A stretch of DNA of 64,000 bases from Xenorhabdus budapestensis (GTDB taxonomy: Bacteria > Pseudomonadota > Gammaproteobacteria > Enterobacterales > Enterobacteriaceae): contig NZ_NIBS01000001.1 of assembly GCF_002632465.1 (NCBI RefSeq), positions 493,669 through 557,668 on the forward strand, written 5' to 3'. The notes beneath the pieces were generated by a model, which made no database searches, was not told the origin of the DNA, and saw only the letters and a program-made list of their open reading frames with translations. The translations under genes were made by a program, and so were the position numbers. Positions 18,053-28,456 of the stretch are shown here, in pieces (positions within the stretch are counted from its first letter, which is position 1; each line of letters opens with the position of its first letter).

Positions 18053-18745
18053 ATGTTAAGTGAATATGAATGGCAGGCAATTTTACTGAGCCTGAAAGTC
18101 TCAGGTATTGCGGTGTTATTCAGTTTGCCATTAGGGATCTTGATGGCATGGGTTTTGGCGCGCTGTCAGTTTTTTGGAAAGTCTCTGCTTGATAGCCTTA
18201 TCCATCTGCCGCTGGTATTACCTCCGGTTGTTGTTGGTTATCTGTTGTTAATCAGCATGGGACGTCGAGGTGTGCTTGGGGAATTTCTTTATAATTGGTT
18301 TGGCATTAGCTTTGCGTTTAACTGGACAGGAGCGGCGCTGGCTTCGGCAGTTGTATCTTTTCCGCTAATGGTCAGGGCTATCCGGTTGGCATTGGAGGCC
18401 ATAGACCTTCGTCTGGAGCAGGCCGCACGCACATTAGGAGCAAGTTCACTTAAAGTCTTTTTTACCATTACTTTACCGCTTTCATTACCGGGAATAATTG
18501 TTGGCTCTGTGCTGGCGTTTGCCCGTTCACTGGGGGAATTTGGTGCAACAATCACTTTTGTATCGAATATCCCCGGAGAAACACGCACCATCCCTCTGGC
18601 TATGTACACATTGATTGAAATGCCTGGTGCAGAAACGGCAGCCGCTCGTTTATGTGTCATTGCTGTAGTACTCGCCTTGGTTTCATTGTTGATCTCTGAG
18701 TGGTTAACTCGTTGGGGAAGAAAGCGGTTGGGGGCGGCATGTTAG
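18053..18745 (+). CDS. modB: Molybdate ABC transporter permease ModB
   Basis: Inner-membrane permease of the molybdate importer, about five or six spans. The ABC-coupling EAA loop is at about 128-147 ([20 protein letters not shown]), and [15 protein letters not shown] is conserved. The ATG at 18053 aligns with the E. coli start; a TTG two codons earlier would have a better-spaced AGGA (18034-18037), so the true start is uncertain by two residues. The stop overlaps modC by seven bases. Confidence 0.96.
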   Translation: MLSEYEWQAILLSLKVSGIAVLFSLPLGILMAWVLARCQFFGKSLLDSLIHLPLVLPPVVVGYLLLISMGRRGVLGEFLYNWFGISFAFNWTGAALASAVVSFPLMVRAIRLALEAIDLRLEQAARTLGASSLKVFFTITLPLSLPGIIVGSVLAFARSLGEFGATITFVSNIPGETRTIPLAMYTLIEMPGAETAAARLCVIAVVLALVSLLISEWLTRWGRKRLGAAC

Positions 18746-19803
18746 AGCTAAGTTTTAAACAGCGTTTGGGTGATCTGCATATGCAGATTGATACCACTTT
18801 GCCAACAGAAAGCATTACTGCCATATTTGGGCTTTCAGGGGCAGGTAAAACTTCGTTAATCAATGTCATCGCTGGTTTAACCCGACCGCAAAAAGGCAGA
18901 ATTGCCTTGAATGAACGTATCTTGGTTGATACAGAACAAAAAATTCTTCTGCCACCAGAAAAGCGCCGAATTGGATATGTGTTTCAGGATGCCCGTCTTT
19001 TTCCTCATTATCGGGTCAAAGGGAATTTGCAATATGGCATGTCACCCGATATGCAACTGCAATTTGATAAAATTGTAGATTTACTCGGTCTTGAACATTT
19101 ACTGTCCCGCTTCCCGATGACTTTATCAGGAGGTGAAAAACAGCGAGTTGCAATTGGGCGTGCATTACTGACCGGGCCTGAATTACTGTTGATGGATGAA
19201 CCAATGGCTTCACTGGATCTGCCGCGTAAACGTGAATTGTTGCCTTATCTGGAAAAATTGTCTTACGACGTCAAGATCCCAATCCTGTATGTCAGTCATA
19301 GTTTGGATGAAGTTATCCGTTTAGCAGATAACGTTGTTGTTATGGATAAGGGAAAAATCAGAGCCACAGGTTCACTGGAAGAAGTATGGTCAAACAGCAT
19401 ACTGCGTCCGTGGTTACAAAAAGAGAGTCTTAGCAGCATATTACCTGTGACTGTGATGGATCACCACCAACGTCATCAGATGACGGCGGTAGCGGTGGGA
19501 GATAAAGCCCTTTGGCTGCCGAAAATTGATACAGTTGCAGGAACTGATTTGCATATCCGAATTGATGCATCGGATGTCTCTTTAATATTAGAACCACCAA
19601 GAGGCAGCAGTATCCGTAATACCTTACTGGTGAAGGTCATCGAGATCTTTGAAGAGGCTGGTCAGGTTGATGTCAAATTGTCGTTAAGCGATCAATTTCT
19701 ATGGGCAAGGATCACACTATGGGCGCGGGAAGAGCTTAACTTACGCACAGGGCAATGGTTATATGCTCAGATAAAGAGTATTTCACTGAATCGTCACTTG
19801 TAA
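18739..19803 (+). CDS. modC: Molybdate ABC transporter ATP-binding protein ModC
   Basis: ATPase powering molybdate import. Walker [10 protein letters not shown] (about 30-38), signature [15 protein letters not shown] (about 127-141), Walker B LLLMDEP and switch His in YVSHSLDE are all present, followed by a C-terminal Mop/TOBE regulatory domain (about 285-352). The ATG at 18739 gives 354 residues; the longer frame upstream lies inside modB. Translational coupling to modB is likely from the overlap. Confidence 0.97.
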   Translation: MLELSFKQRLGDLHMQIDTTLPTESITAIFGLSGAGKTSLINVIAGLTRPQKGRIALNERILVDTEQKILLPPEKRRIGYVFQDARLFPHYRVKGNLQYGMSPDMQLQFDKIVDLLGLEHLLSRFPMTLSGGEKQRVAIGRALLTGPELLLMDEPMASLDLPRKRELLPYLEKLSYDVKIPILYVSHSLDEVIRLADNVVVMDKGKIRATGSLEEVWSNSILRPWLQKESLSSILPVTVMDHHQRHQMTAVAVGDKALWLPKIDTVAGTDLHIRIDASDVSLILEPPRGSSIRNTLLVKVIEIFEEAGQVDVKLSLSDQFLWARITLWAREELNLRTGQWLYAQIKSISLNRHL

Positions 19804-19912
19804 AAACAACTATTCACGAAAGAAAATTACTGAGAAAAAAGAACAGAGTCGGTGGTACGGGGAGTAAAACTGTTTTTCACTTCCCCTTGAATCCGGCTAA
19901 TTAAGTGAAAAA

Positions 19913-20728
19913 CTAAAGCACATATTTTCGAATTACTTCCGCAATACCGGGCTGAGTATTGTTCTTCGTGACAAGATCTGCCCGTGTTTTGACATCATCA
20001 ACAGCATTTCCCATAGCAACACCCAAGCCTGCGGTTTCCAGCATACTGAGATCATTAAAGTTATCGCCAAAGGCAATGACATCTTTCATGCTCATCCCTT
20101 GTGACTCTACCCATTGTTGTAAACGCATTCCTTTGCTATTGCCTTTTTTAGTGATATCGATTTGGTCAAACCATGACCATTCACATTCCAGGCCCACATT
20201 TTTCTCAATCTGCTCGCTGACCTCACGCAGTTTCTCTAAATCGGGGGAGCTGGTGGCTAACTTCCAGATGAAATTCACATTGTGCAGAGCTTCCTGAAAA
20301 TTCTTGATGTGCTGGAGAATAGGGCGTTGGTGTTCAGGCAGAGAATTTGACCACGCAAGGGTACGGGTAACTGTGTGTGGAAATTCATATAAAATAGCAT
20401 CATCAACGTACATCAGATGCTCAACTTCCGTATCTTGCAAATAAGAAAGTGCTTGAGAGGCTTCTTGAATAGAGAGAGGATTGGCAGCCAGAACCTTTTT
20501 AGCGTGGTAATCGTATGAATAAGCCCCGTTACAGCAAATAGCCGGAGTATCGAGTTGGAGTGCTTGATAGAAAGGGTGAATGGCAACATGATGACGCCCA
20601 GTGACAATCAAGACTTTAATACCCGCCTGGCAAGCTTCATTTAGGGCTGTTATTGACTCTGGCAGAATATTTTTTTGTGGATCAAGTAATGTTCCATCCA
20701 GATCCAGCGCGATAACGCGGTATGACAT
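19913..20728 (-). CDS. ybhA: Pyridoxal phosphatase / HAD hydrolase YbhA
   Basis: Cof-type HAD phosphatase; E. coli YbhA dephosphorylates pyridoxal phosphate and other sugar phosphates. Motif I DLDGTLLD is at about residues 9-16, motif II VTGRH at about 42-46, the motif III Lys region at about 190-200 and motif IV FGDNFNDLSML at about 212-222, with the mobile C2 cap between. The 271 residues match E. coli (272). It converges with modC; a GGGGAGT/ACTTCCCC hairpin lies in the 109-base gap. Confidence 0.93.
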   Translation of the reverse strand: MSYRVIALDLDGTLLDPQKNILPESITALNEACQAGIKVLIVTGRHHVAIHPFYQALQLDTPAICCNGAYSYDYHAKKVLAANPLSIQEASQALSYLQDTEVEHLMYVDDAILYEFPHTVTRTLAWSNSLPEHQRPILQHIKNFQEALHNVNFIWKLATSSPDLEKLREVSEQIEKNVGLECEWSWFDQIDITKKGNSKGMRLQQWVESQGMSMKDVIAFGDNFNDLSMLETAGLGVAMGNAVDDVKTRADLVTKNNTQPGIAEVIRKYVL

Positions 20729-20876
20729 GAGTTAGCCTCTAGGTTGTTGATGATTTAATCAAATATTATATGTTAATTAAAAACAGTTAAACCGATATAC
20801 ACCTGGTTTAACAAACAAATTTTTCCAAGAATCATTACAGATCAATAAAATAGTGATGGAGCTTTAAGGAGAGAAA

Positions 20877-21863
20877 ATGAAACAAGTGGTTTATACAGCC
20901 AGTCCGAATAGTCGTCAGATTCATGTCTGGTCTCTGAATATTGTTGGAGAACTTTCGTTACTCCAAACGGTAAATGTACCGGGTGAAGTACAACCGATGG
21001 TGGTTAATCCTGATGGTAAACACTTATATGTAGGGATACGACCTCAATTCAACATCGTCACTTATAAAATTGGTTCTGATGGGCGATTGCAGCAGCAAGC
21101 CATTGCCCCATTACCGGGTAGCCCGACCCATATTTCAACGGACAAAGCAGGGCGTTTTTTATTTTCTGTTTCCTATAGCTTCAATAATTTAAGTATTCAC
21201 CCTATTGACAAAAATGGTGTGGTTAATGCGCCGACCCAAATTGTAGAAGGGTTGAAAGCGCCACATTCGGCCAATATTGATCGGGAGAATCGCCAGTTAT
21301 TGGTTCCATGTTTGAAAGAAGATCATATTCGTATTTTTGATTTGAATGAGCAGGGATATCTGGCAGAAAGCCGTGCTGACGAAATCACAACAGAAGCGGG
21401 TGCAGGTCCACGCCATATGGCTTTTCATCCAGAAAAAGAGGCAATTTATTGTATAAATGAACTCGATTCAACCGTGAATGTGCTGCGTAAATGGGAAAAG
21501 TACCGCATAGTACAATCTGTTGATTCATTGCCTGCTGATTTTTCTAGTGTCCGTTGGTCTGCGGATATTCATATCACGCCGGATGGCCGCCATCTCTATA
21601 CTAGTGAGCGTTCTGAAAGTGTGATTAGTCACTTCCGTGTTTCAGAAGATGGCTATCATCTGACATTAGCAGGACATTCCCTGACAGAAAGTCAGCCTCG
21701 TGGTTTTGCCATAGATTACAGTGGTAACTTTTTAATCTCTTCAGGGCAGAAATCCGATCATATTTCAGTATCCAGCATTGATAAATACACCGGAAAACTG
21801 ACCCAACTGGCACGTTATCCGGTTGGTAAAAGCCCTATGTGGGTAACAGTATTGGCATTGTAA
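20877..21863 (+). CDS. pgl: 6-phosphogluconolactonase
   Basis: Second enzyme of the pentose phosphate pathway, hydrolysing 6-phosphogluconolactone in the cytoplasm. The 328 residues form a seven-bladed propeller of the YbhE/Pgl family (E. coli 331), with conserved [18 protein letters not shown] at the start, [17 protein letters not shown], and [12 protein letters not shown] near residues 175-186. AAGGAG precedes the ATG. It is divergent from ybhA, as in E. coli. Confidence 0.96.
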   Translation: MKQVVYTASPNSRQIHVWSLNIVGELSLLQTVNVPGEVQPMVVNPDGKHLYVGIRPQFNIVTYKIGSDGRLQQQAIAPLPGSPTHISTDKAGRFLFSVSYSFNNLSIHPIDKNGVVNAPTQIVEGLKAPHSANIDRENRQLLVPCLKEDHIRIFDLNEQGYLAESRADEITTEAGAGPRHMAFHPEKEAIYCINELDSTVNVLRKWEKYRIVQSVDSLPADFSSVRWSADIHITPDGRHLYTSERSESVISHFRVSEDGYHLTLAGHSLTESQPRGFAIDYSGNFLISSGQKSDHISVSSIDKYTGKLTQLARYPVGKSPMWVTVLAL

Positions 21864-21869
21864 TTAGAA

Positions 21870-21892
21870 GCCGCGCAAATTTTTAGCGCGGC
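21870..21892 (+). terminator. Terminator after pgl
   Basis: GCCGCGC (21870-21876) pairs with GCGCGGC (21886-21892) around a 9-base loop, followed by a T-rich tract. Confidence 0.75.
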
Positions 21893-21936
21893 ATTTGATT
21901 CTTCTTCTGAAGAATTATACTGATATCCGTTGTCTT

Positions 21937-22509
21937 TTAGGCAAGGTTAAAGGTGCCAACCCCTGAGAAAACAATAGGATATGTAACCAGTATATGATGT
22001 TGATATACAGAAATTAAATCTCCCAAATAAACATGTCCTTTAAATAAACGCAGATAGATTTTTTGAGGGTAAATGAAAAGTTGGAAATTAAGTGGAGTGT
22101 TTATAATTGTATTGGTATGGTGTATCACACCGCCAAGATAGAGATGGTTAAAATTCAATTGTGGCATATTATATCCACCATAAATATACCCATTGAAATT
22201 AGCACTCCTTCTTGTATTCGGAGCAGTTCCAATTAAAACAGGATAAGATGATACTTGAATAAACGGATAACTTCCATACTGGAGGTATGTGTTAATATTA
22301 AAATATCCACTGACATATTCTGTTATATTTAAGCCTGGATGAGGTAATGCATTTGCCCCAGGGTTTTTCCCAAATAAATGAGCCAGCTCAGGTTTCTCTT
22401 TTGCTATTGCCTCATAATGTGATTGTTCTTGCTCATACATGTCGTTAGACTGTGTAAATATAGCTTCCAGCTCTTCTTTAGAAGGTACAACTAAATTTTC
22501 TTGATTCAT
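21937..22509 (-). CDS. Hypothetical protein, orphan, unknown function
   Basis: A 190-residue protein I do not recognise. It has no signal peptide or membrane span. Residues 1-60 are charged and look helical (Glu/Lys-rich, ending in GKNPGANALPHPG); residues 65-190 are rich in Tyr, Ile, Asn and Phe in alternating patterns suggesting a beta-sheet domain and end in FSGVGTFNLA. The sheet with a C-terminal G-x-G-x-F faintly recalls the beta-barrel of Rhodococcus Vap proteins, but I would not assign it. It is AT-rich, lies between pgl and bioA where E. coli has no equivalent, and has GAGAGGG before the ATG. Possible recent acquisition. Confidence 0.75.
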   Translation of the reverse strand: MNQENLVVPSKEELEAIFTQSNDMYEQEQSHYEAIAKEKPELAHLFGKNPGANALPHPGLNITEYVSGYFNINTYLQYGSYPFIQVSSYPVLIGTAPNTRRSANFNGYIYGGYNMPQLNFNHLYLGGVIHHTNTIINTPLNFQLFIYPQKIYLRLFKGHVYLGDLISVYQHHILVTYPIVFSGVGTFNLA

Positions 22510-22733
22510 GATATATCCCTCTCTAGTTAGAATAAATATGACAGTGTACGCAATATATCAGAAAATTTATTTTTAAATGATGAAGAATATAGCCAATTAG
22601 TTACTAATATTTATCAATGACTGATTTTCGAGGTTAAACAGGGTAATTATATGGCGAGTTTAATGACATAAATCGATAAATAAGTAAGTAGAAAAATAGA
22701 AGAGAGAATTAAATTTTGAGGAAGAAATAAAGC

Positions 22734-22753
22734 CAGCATCATTATTAATGCTG
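22734..22753 (-). terminator. Hairpin after bioA
   Basis: CAGCAT (22734-22739) pairs with ATGCTG (22748-22753). On the minus strand it is followed by GCTTTATTTC, a plausible weak terminator just downstream of bioA. Confidence 0.45.
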
Positions 22754-22763
22754 ACCTTAATTG

Positions 22764-24044
22764 TTAAATTATTGCATCAGTAATAGCATTTGTCAGTTTC
22801 GACAACTGTCCAGGCTGAATAATATAAGGAGGCATTAAATAAATTAAGCGTCCAAATGGTCTTATCCAAACCCCCTGTTGTACGAAATGATGCTGTAGAG
22901 AGGCCATATCAACAGGCTGTTTCATTTCTACAACGCCAATTGCACCTAATACCCGCACATCTTTAACAGTTTTATGTGATTTCAGAGATAGCAACTCTCT
23001 TTTTAACTGGGATTCAATTGATTGAATACGCTGTTGCCACTGGCTTCCAGTCAGTAGTTTCAGACTGGCGCTGGCAACGGCACAAGCCAGTGGATTGCCC
23101 ATAAAAGTTGGGCCATGCATAAAACAGCCAGCCTCACTCTGGCTGATGATTTCTGCTACATGGCGGGTTGTTAACGTTGCGGATAACGTCATATAACCAC
23201 CTGTCAGTGCCTTACCTAAGCATAAAATATCTGGTTCGATATCAGCATGTTCACAGGCAAATAACTTGCCTGTGCGGCCAAATCCAGTAGCGATTTCATC
23301 CGCAATCAGCAAAATTTGGTATTCATGACAAAGCTGACGAACCTGACGCAAATACTCAGGGTGATAAATTCGCATTCCACCTGCTCCCTGAACAATCGGT
23401 TCCAGAATAACAGCGGCGATTTCATCATGATGCTGTTGCATTAATTGCCGGAAAGAAGCGATATCTTCTGGTTGCCATTCACCATCAAAACGGGATTGAG
23501 GGGCATCCGCAAACAGATGATTGGGGAGATAGCCTTTATAAAGGCTATGCATTGAATTATCAGGATCGCAGACCGACATTGCGCCGAAAGTGTCGCCATG
23601 ATAACCATGACGTAGTGTCAGAAATTTCTGGCGTCTTTTTTTCTGTTTTTTCCCTTTGGCTTGCCAATATTGCAGCGCCATTTTCATGGCAACTTCCACG
23701 GCAACAGATCCAGAATCGGCCAGAAAAACACACTCTAATGGTGCAGGGGTCATTGCTACTAGCTGTTTACACAGCTCAATAGCAGGTGGATGGATAATAC
23801 CGCCAAACATGACATGAGACATCTTGTCAATTTGCGACATTGCCGCTTCATTAAGCATAGAATGATTGTAGCCGTGGATAGCGGCCCACCATGAAGACAT
23901 ACCATCAATTAACTTACGACCATCTGACAATACCAGTTCAACGCCACTGGCTGAAACAACAGGATAAGTCGGCAGGGGATTGCTCATTGATGTATACGGA
24001 TGCCAGATATGGCGCAGGTCGAATTCAATATCTGAAAGATTCAT
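22764..24044 (-). CDS. bioA: Adenosylmethionine-8-amino-7-oxononanoate aminotransferase
   Basis: PLP enzyme converting KAPA to DAPA with S-adenosylmethionine as amino donor, the third step from pimeloyl thioester to biotin. Residues 13-20 hold the HIWHPYTS substrate region; [27 protein letters not shown] contains the PLP Asp, and the Schiff-base Lys is in [11 protein letters not shown] (about 272-282). The 426 residues are close to E. coli (429). It is divergent from bioBFCD, sharing the BirA operator. Confidence 0.97.
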   Translation of the reverse strand: MNLSDIEFDLRHIWHPYTSMSNPLPTYPVVSASGVELVLSDGRKLIDGMSSWWAAIHGYNHSMLNEAAMSQIDKMSHVMFGGIIHPPAIELCKQLVAMTPAPLECVFLADSGSVAVEVAMKMALQYWQAKGKKQKKRRQKFLTLRHGYHGDTFGAMSVCDPDNSMHSLYKGYLPNHLFADAPQSRFDGEWQPEDIASFRQLMQQHHDEIAAVILEPIVQGAGGMRIYHPEYLRQVRQLCHEYQILLIADEIATGFGRTGKLFACEHADIEPDILCLGKALTGGYMTLSATLTTRHVAEIISQSEAGCFMHGPTFMGNPLACAVASASLKLLTGSQWQQRIQSIESQLKRELLSLKSHKTVKDVRVLGAIGVVEMKQPVDMASLQHHFVQQGVWIRPFGRLIYLMPPYIIQPGQLSKLTNAITDAII

Positions 24045-24054
24045 GACAAATTTA

Positions 24055-24088
24055 TTGTAAACCTTTTGTGGTCTATTTTAGTTGACAT
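24055..24088. promoter_or_regulatory. BirA (biotin) operator between bioA and bioB
   Basis: TTGTAAACC (24055-24063), then 16 bases, then AGTTGACAT (24080-24088), matches the enteric bioO layout TTGTAAACC-N16-GGTTTACAA: the left half is perfect and the right half has 6 of 9. In E. coli the BirA-biotinyl-AMP dimer binds here and represses both directions. Confidence 0.85.
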
Positions 24089-24140
24089 GATAGCGGCGTT
24101 ATTTAAACTGACAACGTTTTTTCACACTGGAGAAATTACT

Positions 24141-25181
24141 GTGAGTGAGCGTCAACAATGGACCATCAAACAGGCGCAGGTGCTGTTTGATAAACCTTTT
24201 TTTGAATTATTGTTTCAGGCACAGCAGATACACCGCGAACATTTTGATCCACAGCAAGTACAGGTCAGTACACTTCTTTCAATAAAAACTGGAGCCTGTC
24301 CAGAAGACTGTAAGTATTGTCCACAAAGTTCCCGTTATAAAACTGGTCTGGAAAAAGAACGCCTGATGGAAGTGGAAAAAGTCATTGAATCTGCACGCAA
24401 AGCAAAAAGTGCGGGTTCAACCCGTTTTTGTATGGGGGCAGCATGGAAAAACCCACACGAACGGGATATGCCTTATCTGGAGAAGATGGTTGAAGAAGTT
24501 AAGGCATTGGGCATGGAAACCTGTATGACACTGGGAATGTTGAACCAATCTCAGGCACAGCGTCTGGCAGAGGCGGGTCTGGACTACTATAACCATAATC
24601 TGGACACCTCACCGGAATTTTACGGCAATATCATTACCACACGCAGTTATCAGGACAGGCTGGATACACTGGAAAATGTCAGGGATGTAGGCATTAAGGT
24701 GTGCTCTGGAGGTATTGTGGGTTTGGGGGAGGAAATTCGTGACCGGGCAGCATTGTTGGTACAACTGGCAAACCTGCCGAAACCGCCTGAAAGTGTGCCA
24801 ATCAACATGCTGGTAAAAGTGAAAGGAACACCGTTGGAAAGTAACGAAGACGTCGATCCATTTGACTTTATCCGCACCATTGCGGTGGCTCGGATCATGA
24901 TGCCGAAATCTCATGTCCGCTTATCCGCAGGGCGTGAACAGATGAATGAACAGACTCAGGCTATGTGTTTTATGGCCGGAGCCAACTCTATTTTTTATGG
25001 TTGTAAATTGCTGACGACCCCGAATCCTGAGGAAGACAAAGACCTGCAACTGTTCCGCAGATTGGGCATCAATCCTCAACAGACAAAAACAGCATTCGGT
25101 GACAATCAGCAGCAGCAATACCTGACAGAAGCACTTATAAACAATACTGATAATGAACAATTCTATAATGCGGCAATATGA
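24141..25181 (+). CDS. bioB: Biotin synthase
   Basis: Radical SAM enzyme inserting sulfur into dethiobiotin. The radical cluster Cys are at 53, 57 and 60 ([10 protein letters not shown]), the same numbering as in E. coli; [13 protein letters not shown] and the GxCSGG segment help hold the second [2Fe-2S] cluster. I choose the GTG at 24141 (CTGGAG eight bases upstream), which gives 346 residues, the E. coli length; the frame extends upstream into the operator. The stop overlaps bioF (ATGA). Confidence 0.97.
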   Translation: MSERQQWTIKQAQVLFDKPFFELLFQAQQIHREHFDPQQVQVSTLLSIKTGACPEDCKYCPQSSRYKTGLEKERLMEVEKVIESARKAKSAGSTRFCMGAAWKNPHERDMPYLEKMVEEVKALGMETCMTLGMLNQSQAQRLAEAGLDYYNHNLDTSPEFYGNIITTRSYQDRLDTLENVRDVGIKVCSGGIVGLGEEIRDRAALLVQLANLPKPPESVPINMLVKVKGTPLESNEDVDPFDFIRTIAVARIMMPKSHVRLSAGREQMNEQTQAMCFMAGANSIFYGCKLLTTPNPEEDKDLQLFRRLGINPQQTKTAFGDNQQQQYLTEALINNTDNEQFYNAAI

Positions 25182-26332
25182 TGAATTGGTCAGATTCTAT
25201 CTCCCGGCGTTTGGCTGAACGCCGGGGCACATCTTTATGGCGTAGCAGGCAGGTCCATTTGGGTTCAGATGGGCAACTCTTAGACACTTCTGATGGTCAG
25301 TACCTGAACTTTTCCAGTAACGACTACCTCGGATTGAGCCAACATCCGCAAATTATTGCCGCCTGGCAACAAGGGGCGGAGCAGTATGGTGTAGGCAGCG
25401 GTGGTTCGGGGCATGTTACAGGTTATACCGCAGCTCACTATATGTTGGAGCAACAACTGGCAGAGTGGCTTGGTTATTCCCGGGCTTTACTGTTCATTTC
25501 TGGCTATGCCGCTAATCAAGGAGTGATAGCCGCATTGATGGAAAAAGAGGATCGTATCATTGCTGATCGCCTGAGCCATGCTTCATTGATGGAAGCAGCT
25601 ATGCAATCTCCAGCTCAACTGCGGCGCTTTCTGCACAATAATCCTGATTCTCTGAAACAGCATCTGGCAAAAGAGTGTGCAGGTAAAACATTAGTGGTCA
25701 CTGAGGGCATTTTCAGTATGGATGGAGATAGCGCACCACTTGATGTGATTGCACAACAAGCACAATCTACGGGCAGTTGGTTAATGGTTGATGATGCTCA
25801 CGGTATCGGTATTCGTGGGGATGAAGGACGGGGCAGTTGTTGGTTACAGGATGTGAAACCAGAGCTTTTAATCGTCACATTTGGTAAAGCATTTGGTTTG
25901 AGTGGTGCGGCTGTGTTGTGTGATGAAAAGACCGCAGAGTACCTGATTCAATATTCCCGACACTTGATTTACAGCACGTCTATGCCGCCTGCTCAGGCTG
26001 TAGCTCTTTCTGAAGCTGTGCGGCAAATCCGGGCTGGAGACGAATTACGCTATCGTCTGCAAAATAATATCCGTTATTTTCGCCGTAAGGCGCAAAACTT
26101 ACCTTTTTCCCTGATGGATTCTGAAATTGCTATTCAACCTGTGATCATTGGTGATAATGAACGTTGTATCGCCTTATCCCACTTGCTTATGCAACAAAAA
26201 GTATGGGTGAAAGCGATTCTTCCACCGACAGTACCACCGGATAGTGCCCGCTTGCGTGTCACACTGACAGCAAATCATACCCGACAAAATATTGATGTAT
26301 TACTGGAGGCATTGCGTGGATCTGGCTGTTAA
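25178..26332 (+). CDS. bioF: 8-amino-7-oxononanoate synthase
   Basis: PLP-dependent alpha-oxoamine synthase joining pimeloyl-ACP with alanine. 384 residues, as in E. coli. Gly-rich [20 protein letters not shown] (about 71-90) and the PLP Lys in [17 protein letters not shown] (about 234-250) are present, with the VDDAHGIG Asp/His pair before it. The start overlaps the bioB stop; the end overlaps bioC, so the operon is translationally coupled. Confidence 0.97.
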   Translation: MMNWSDSISRRLAERRGTSLWRSRQVHLGSDGQLLDTSDGQYLNFSSNDYLGLSQHPQIIAAWQQGAEQYGVGSGGSGHVTGYTAAHYMLEQQLAEWLGYSRALLFISGYAANQGVIAALMEKEDRIIADRLSHASLMEAAMQSPAQLRRFLHNNPDSLKQHLAKECAGKTLVVTEGIFSMDGDSAPLDVIAQQAQSTGSWLMVDDAHGIGIRGDEGRGSCWLQDVKPELLIVTFGKAFGLSGAAVLCDEKTAEYLIQYSRHLIYSTSMPPAQAVALSEAVRQIRAGDELRYRLQNNIRYFRRKAQNLPFSLMDSEIAIQPVIIGDNERCIALSHLLMQQKVWVKAILPPTVPPDSARLRVTLTANHTRQNIDVLLEALRGSGC

Positions 26333-27089
26333 ATATGTTGATAAACAGGCGATTGCGGGGGCTTTTGGCCGGGCTGCCTCTTACTATGACACTGCTGCGA
26401 AGCTGCAACAACAAACCGGGGAATACCTGATGGAATTGGCACGGGCAGAAGATACTGGTATGCGGGTATTGGATGCCGGTTGTGGCACAGGTTTTTTTAG
26501 TGAACGCTGGAAACAATGGGGTAAACAGGTTATTGCATTGGATCTGGCTGCCGGCATGTTAAACCATGCTCAAAGTCAGCAAGTTGCTGACTATTATCTG
26601 CAAGGCGATATTGAGCATTTAGGGCTGGCAGATAGTAGTGTGGATATCTGTTTCAGTAACTTGGCTGTACAGTGGTGTAATGATCTGCCATGTGCATTGC
26701 AGGAATTCCATCGCGTAACCCGTCCCGGAGGTTTTATTTTATTCTCCACTCTTGCACAGGGTTCACTGTGTGAACTGGAAGCAGCATGGGAGCGCATTGA
26801 TTCTTATCGACACATCAATCAATTTCTGTCCTTGCAGGCAATTGCTGATGCGTGTCAACCGTATCGGCATCAATTCATACACAAGCAATATAGTCAGTAT
26901 TTTCCACAGTTGCTGCCTTTATTGAATTCCTTGAAAGGTATCGGAGCTACACACCTTCATCGTGGCCGTCAACAGGGCTTGATGACGAGAAAACGCCTGA
27001 ATGCTCTTTCAGAAGTGTATCCGAGAAATAATGGGAATTATCCATTAAGCTATCAAATTGCTTTCGGAGTCATTTACTGTGACAAATAA
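26316..27089 (+). CDS. bioC: Malonyl-ACP O-methyltransferase BioC
   Basis: SAM methyltransferase that caps malonyl-ACP so that fatty acid synthesis can build the pimeloyl chain of biotin. SAM motif [16 protein letters not shown] lies at about 49-63, and [12 protein letters not shown] and [16 protein letters not shown] segments follow the BioC family. The GTG at 26316 has GGAGG six bases upstream and gives 257 residues; the longer upstream frame lies in bioF. It overlaps bioD by 11 bases. No bioH is visible; it is usually elsewhere. Confidence 0.95.
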   Translation: MDLAVKYVDKQAIAGAFGRAASYYDTAAKLQQQTGEYLMELARAEDTGMRVLDAGCGTGFFSERWKQWGKQVIALDLAAGMLNHAQSQQVADYYLQGDIEHLGLADSSVDICFSNLAVQWCNDLPCALQEFHRVTRPGGFILFSTLAQGSLCELEAAWERIDSYRHINQFLSLQAIADACQPYRHQFIHKQYSQYFPQLLPLLNSLKGIGATHLHRGRQQGLMTRKRLNALSEVYPRNNGNYPLSYQIAFGVIYCDK

Positions 27090-27762
27090 ATACTTTCTTA
27101 CTGGGACTGATACCGAAGTGGGTAAAACGGTTGTCAGTTGCGCCTTATTACAAGCGGCGAATAAAAAAGGCTATCAAACTGCGGGTTATAAACCAGTGGC
27201 ATCAGGCAGTGAAGTGACTTCGGAAGGGTTACGTAATGGCGATGCTTTGGTTTTGCAGTATAACAGTTCAGTATCTCTGTCTTATCAGGAAGTTAATCCA
27301 TTAGTATTTGTTGAACCTACTTCTCCCCATATTGTCAGTGCTGAACTCAATCAGCCGATCGAGTTTACTGTGATGTCACAAGGTCTGGAAAAATTGGCGG
27401 CAAAAGCGAATTGGGTGTTAGTTGAAGGGGCTGGTGGTTGGTATACGCCGTTATCTGAAAATACCACTTTTGCAGATTGGGTGGTTCAGGAAAAACTGCC
27501 TGTGATCTTGACAGTAGGGATCAAATTGGGCTGTATTAACCATGCAGTCTTAACAGCAAAAGTTATTCGAGATGCAGGTTTGGAATTAGTGGGTTGGATT
27601 GCTAATGAAATTGAACCTGCTGGCAAGCGTCAGGATGAGTATTTAGCAACATTAAAACGGATGATTTCTGCGCCGTTACTTGGTGTTATACCCCATTTAA
27701 GTGACTCAGATAAAAAAAATAATATTGGAGAATATATAAATATTGATTTATTGGTTAACTAA
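27079..27762 (+). CDS. bioD: ATP-dependent dethiobiotin synthetase
   Basis: Closes the ureido ring of DAPA with CO2 and ATP to give dethiobiotin. The P-loop GTDTEVGKT is at about residues 8-16, the substrate region YKPVASGSE at about 36-44, and VEGAGGW at about 114-120. The GTG start at 27079 (CGGAG nine bases upstream) gives 227 residues against 225 in E. coli. It is the last gene of bioBFCD; a 690-base gap follows. Confidence 0.96.
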   Translation: MTNKYFLTGTDTEVGKTVVSCALLQAANKKGYQTAGYKPVASGSEVTSEGLRNGDALVLQYNSSVSLSYQEVNPLVFVEPTSPHIVSAELNQPIEFTVMSQGLEKLAAKANWVLVEGAGGWYTPLSENTTFADWVVQEKLPVILTVGIKLGCINHAVLTAKVIRDAGLELVGWIANEIEPAGKRQDEYLATLKRMISAPLLGVIPHLSDSDKKNNIGEYINIDLLVN

Positions 27763-28328
27763 TTATTTATTCTCCATTAGTTAAAGTAGACCCCTGAATA
27801 AATGGGTTCAAATTGAGGTGTTGGCATAAAATATGCTTCATTTTAACAATTATTGCGCTATTTTTGAACAAAAAATAGCGTAAAACTATTTCAAAATAGT
27901 ATGAAAACATTTCATTATTGAAGAAATCCACAGAAGAGGATAACTCTGCAACCTCCCATACCTAATAGGATTTGTTGAGTTATCCACTATTCCTGTGGAT
28001 AACCTTGTGTATTAGGTTTAGAAAAGTAGTCTGACACAAGATGATACGCGGCTTGCGCAAGATTTGCTGTTATTCTCTCCTTTTGGTTTTTTTTATTTAA
28101 AATTAGTTGGTTATATAAAATCAATCCTTTTCGATGCCTCTTTACTATTCCCTGCTTTATCATTTCAGTAGCTAAAATGAAAATAGAAAAAAGCAAAATG
28201 GCTATCTGGGGATAAAAGTAATCTCAACTAATGTTAATGCACCTTATGGTTGTTTCTGCCCTTGGTTAACGTCTATCAGATATAACTTTTGAATTAGAGA
28301 TAATATTATTTTGCTAATCTACTTGAAG
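27763..28328. other. bioD-uvrB intergenic region with DnaA-type dyads
   Basis: An AT-rich stretch with no gene I can support. It contains nested inverted repeats between about 27938 and 28020 (described separately). A minus-strand open frame at 27987-28196 overlaps those repeats, has no clear ribosome site and resembles nothing I know, so it is left out. Confidence 0.6.
27938..28019. promoter_or_regulatory. DnaA boxes in nested inverted repeats upstream of uvrB
   Basis: TGTGGATAA at 27994-28002 is a perfect DnaA box (TTATCCACA) on the minus strand; TTATCCACT at 27980-27988 is a near-perfect box on the plus strand, so the two face each other as an 8-bp stem with a 7-base loop. GGATAACTC (27938-27946) also pairs with GAGTTATCC (27977-27985). 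ACCTAATA and TATTAGGT flank the group. DnaA binding upstream of uvrB has been described in E. coli. Confidence 0.6.
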
Positions 28329-28344
28329 CTGGTTTTTTATCCAG
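28329..28344 (+). promoter_or_regulatory. LexA (SOS) box of uvrB
   Basis: CTG-GTTTTTTATC-CAG has the CTG-N10-CAG form and is nearly identical to the E. coli uvrB SOS box. It lies 113 bases before the start codon. Confidence 0.9.
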
Positions 28345-28370
28345 TATTATAAGAGTGTTTTGGCTAGCAT

Positions 28371-28433
28371 ATATACGCTATGAATTTCAACGTGCAGTCA
28401 GCCAAGCTGTAACTTGAAAGATGAGTGTATAGG
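28371..28433 (+). repeat. Dispersed palindromic repeat, copy A
   Basis: A member of the approximately 60-base family described in the findings: ATATAC, then GAATTTCAACGTGCAG, then CAAGCTGTAACTTGAAAGATG and TGTATAGG. It sits between the LexA box and the uvrB start, inside the uvrB leader. Confidence 0.65.
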
Positions 28434-28456
28434 CATGAAATGATATCGGGTGGAAG

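Noticed and set aside
24066..24140. Longer bioB with a TTG start at 24066
   Set aside because: It would begin inside the BirA operator, and its first 25 residues do not match biotin synthases. The GTG at 24141 has a proper ribosome site.
27987..28196. 69-codon minus-strand frame in the bioD-uvrB gap
   Set aside because: It overlaps the DnaA-type dyads, has no clear ribosome site and no recognisable motif, and the base composition alone can explain an open frame of this length.
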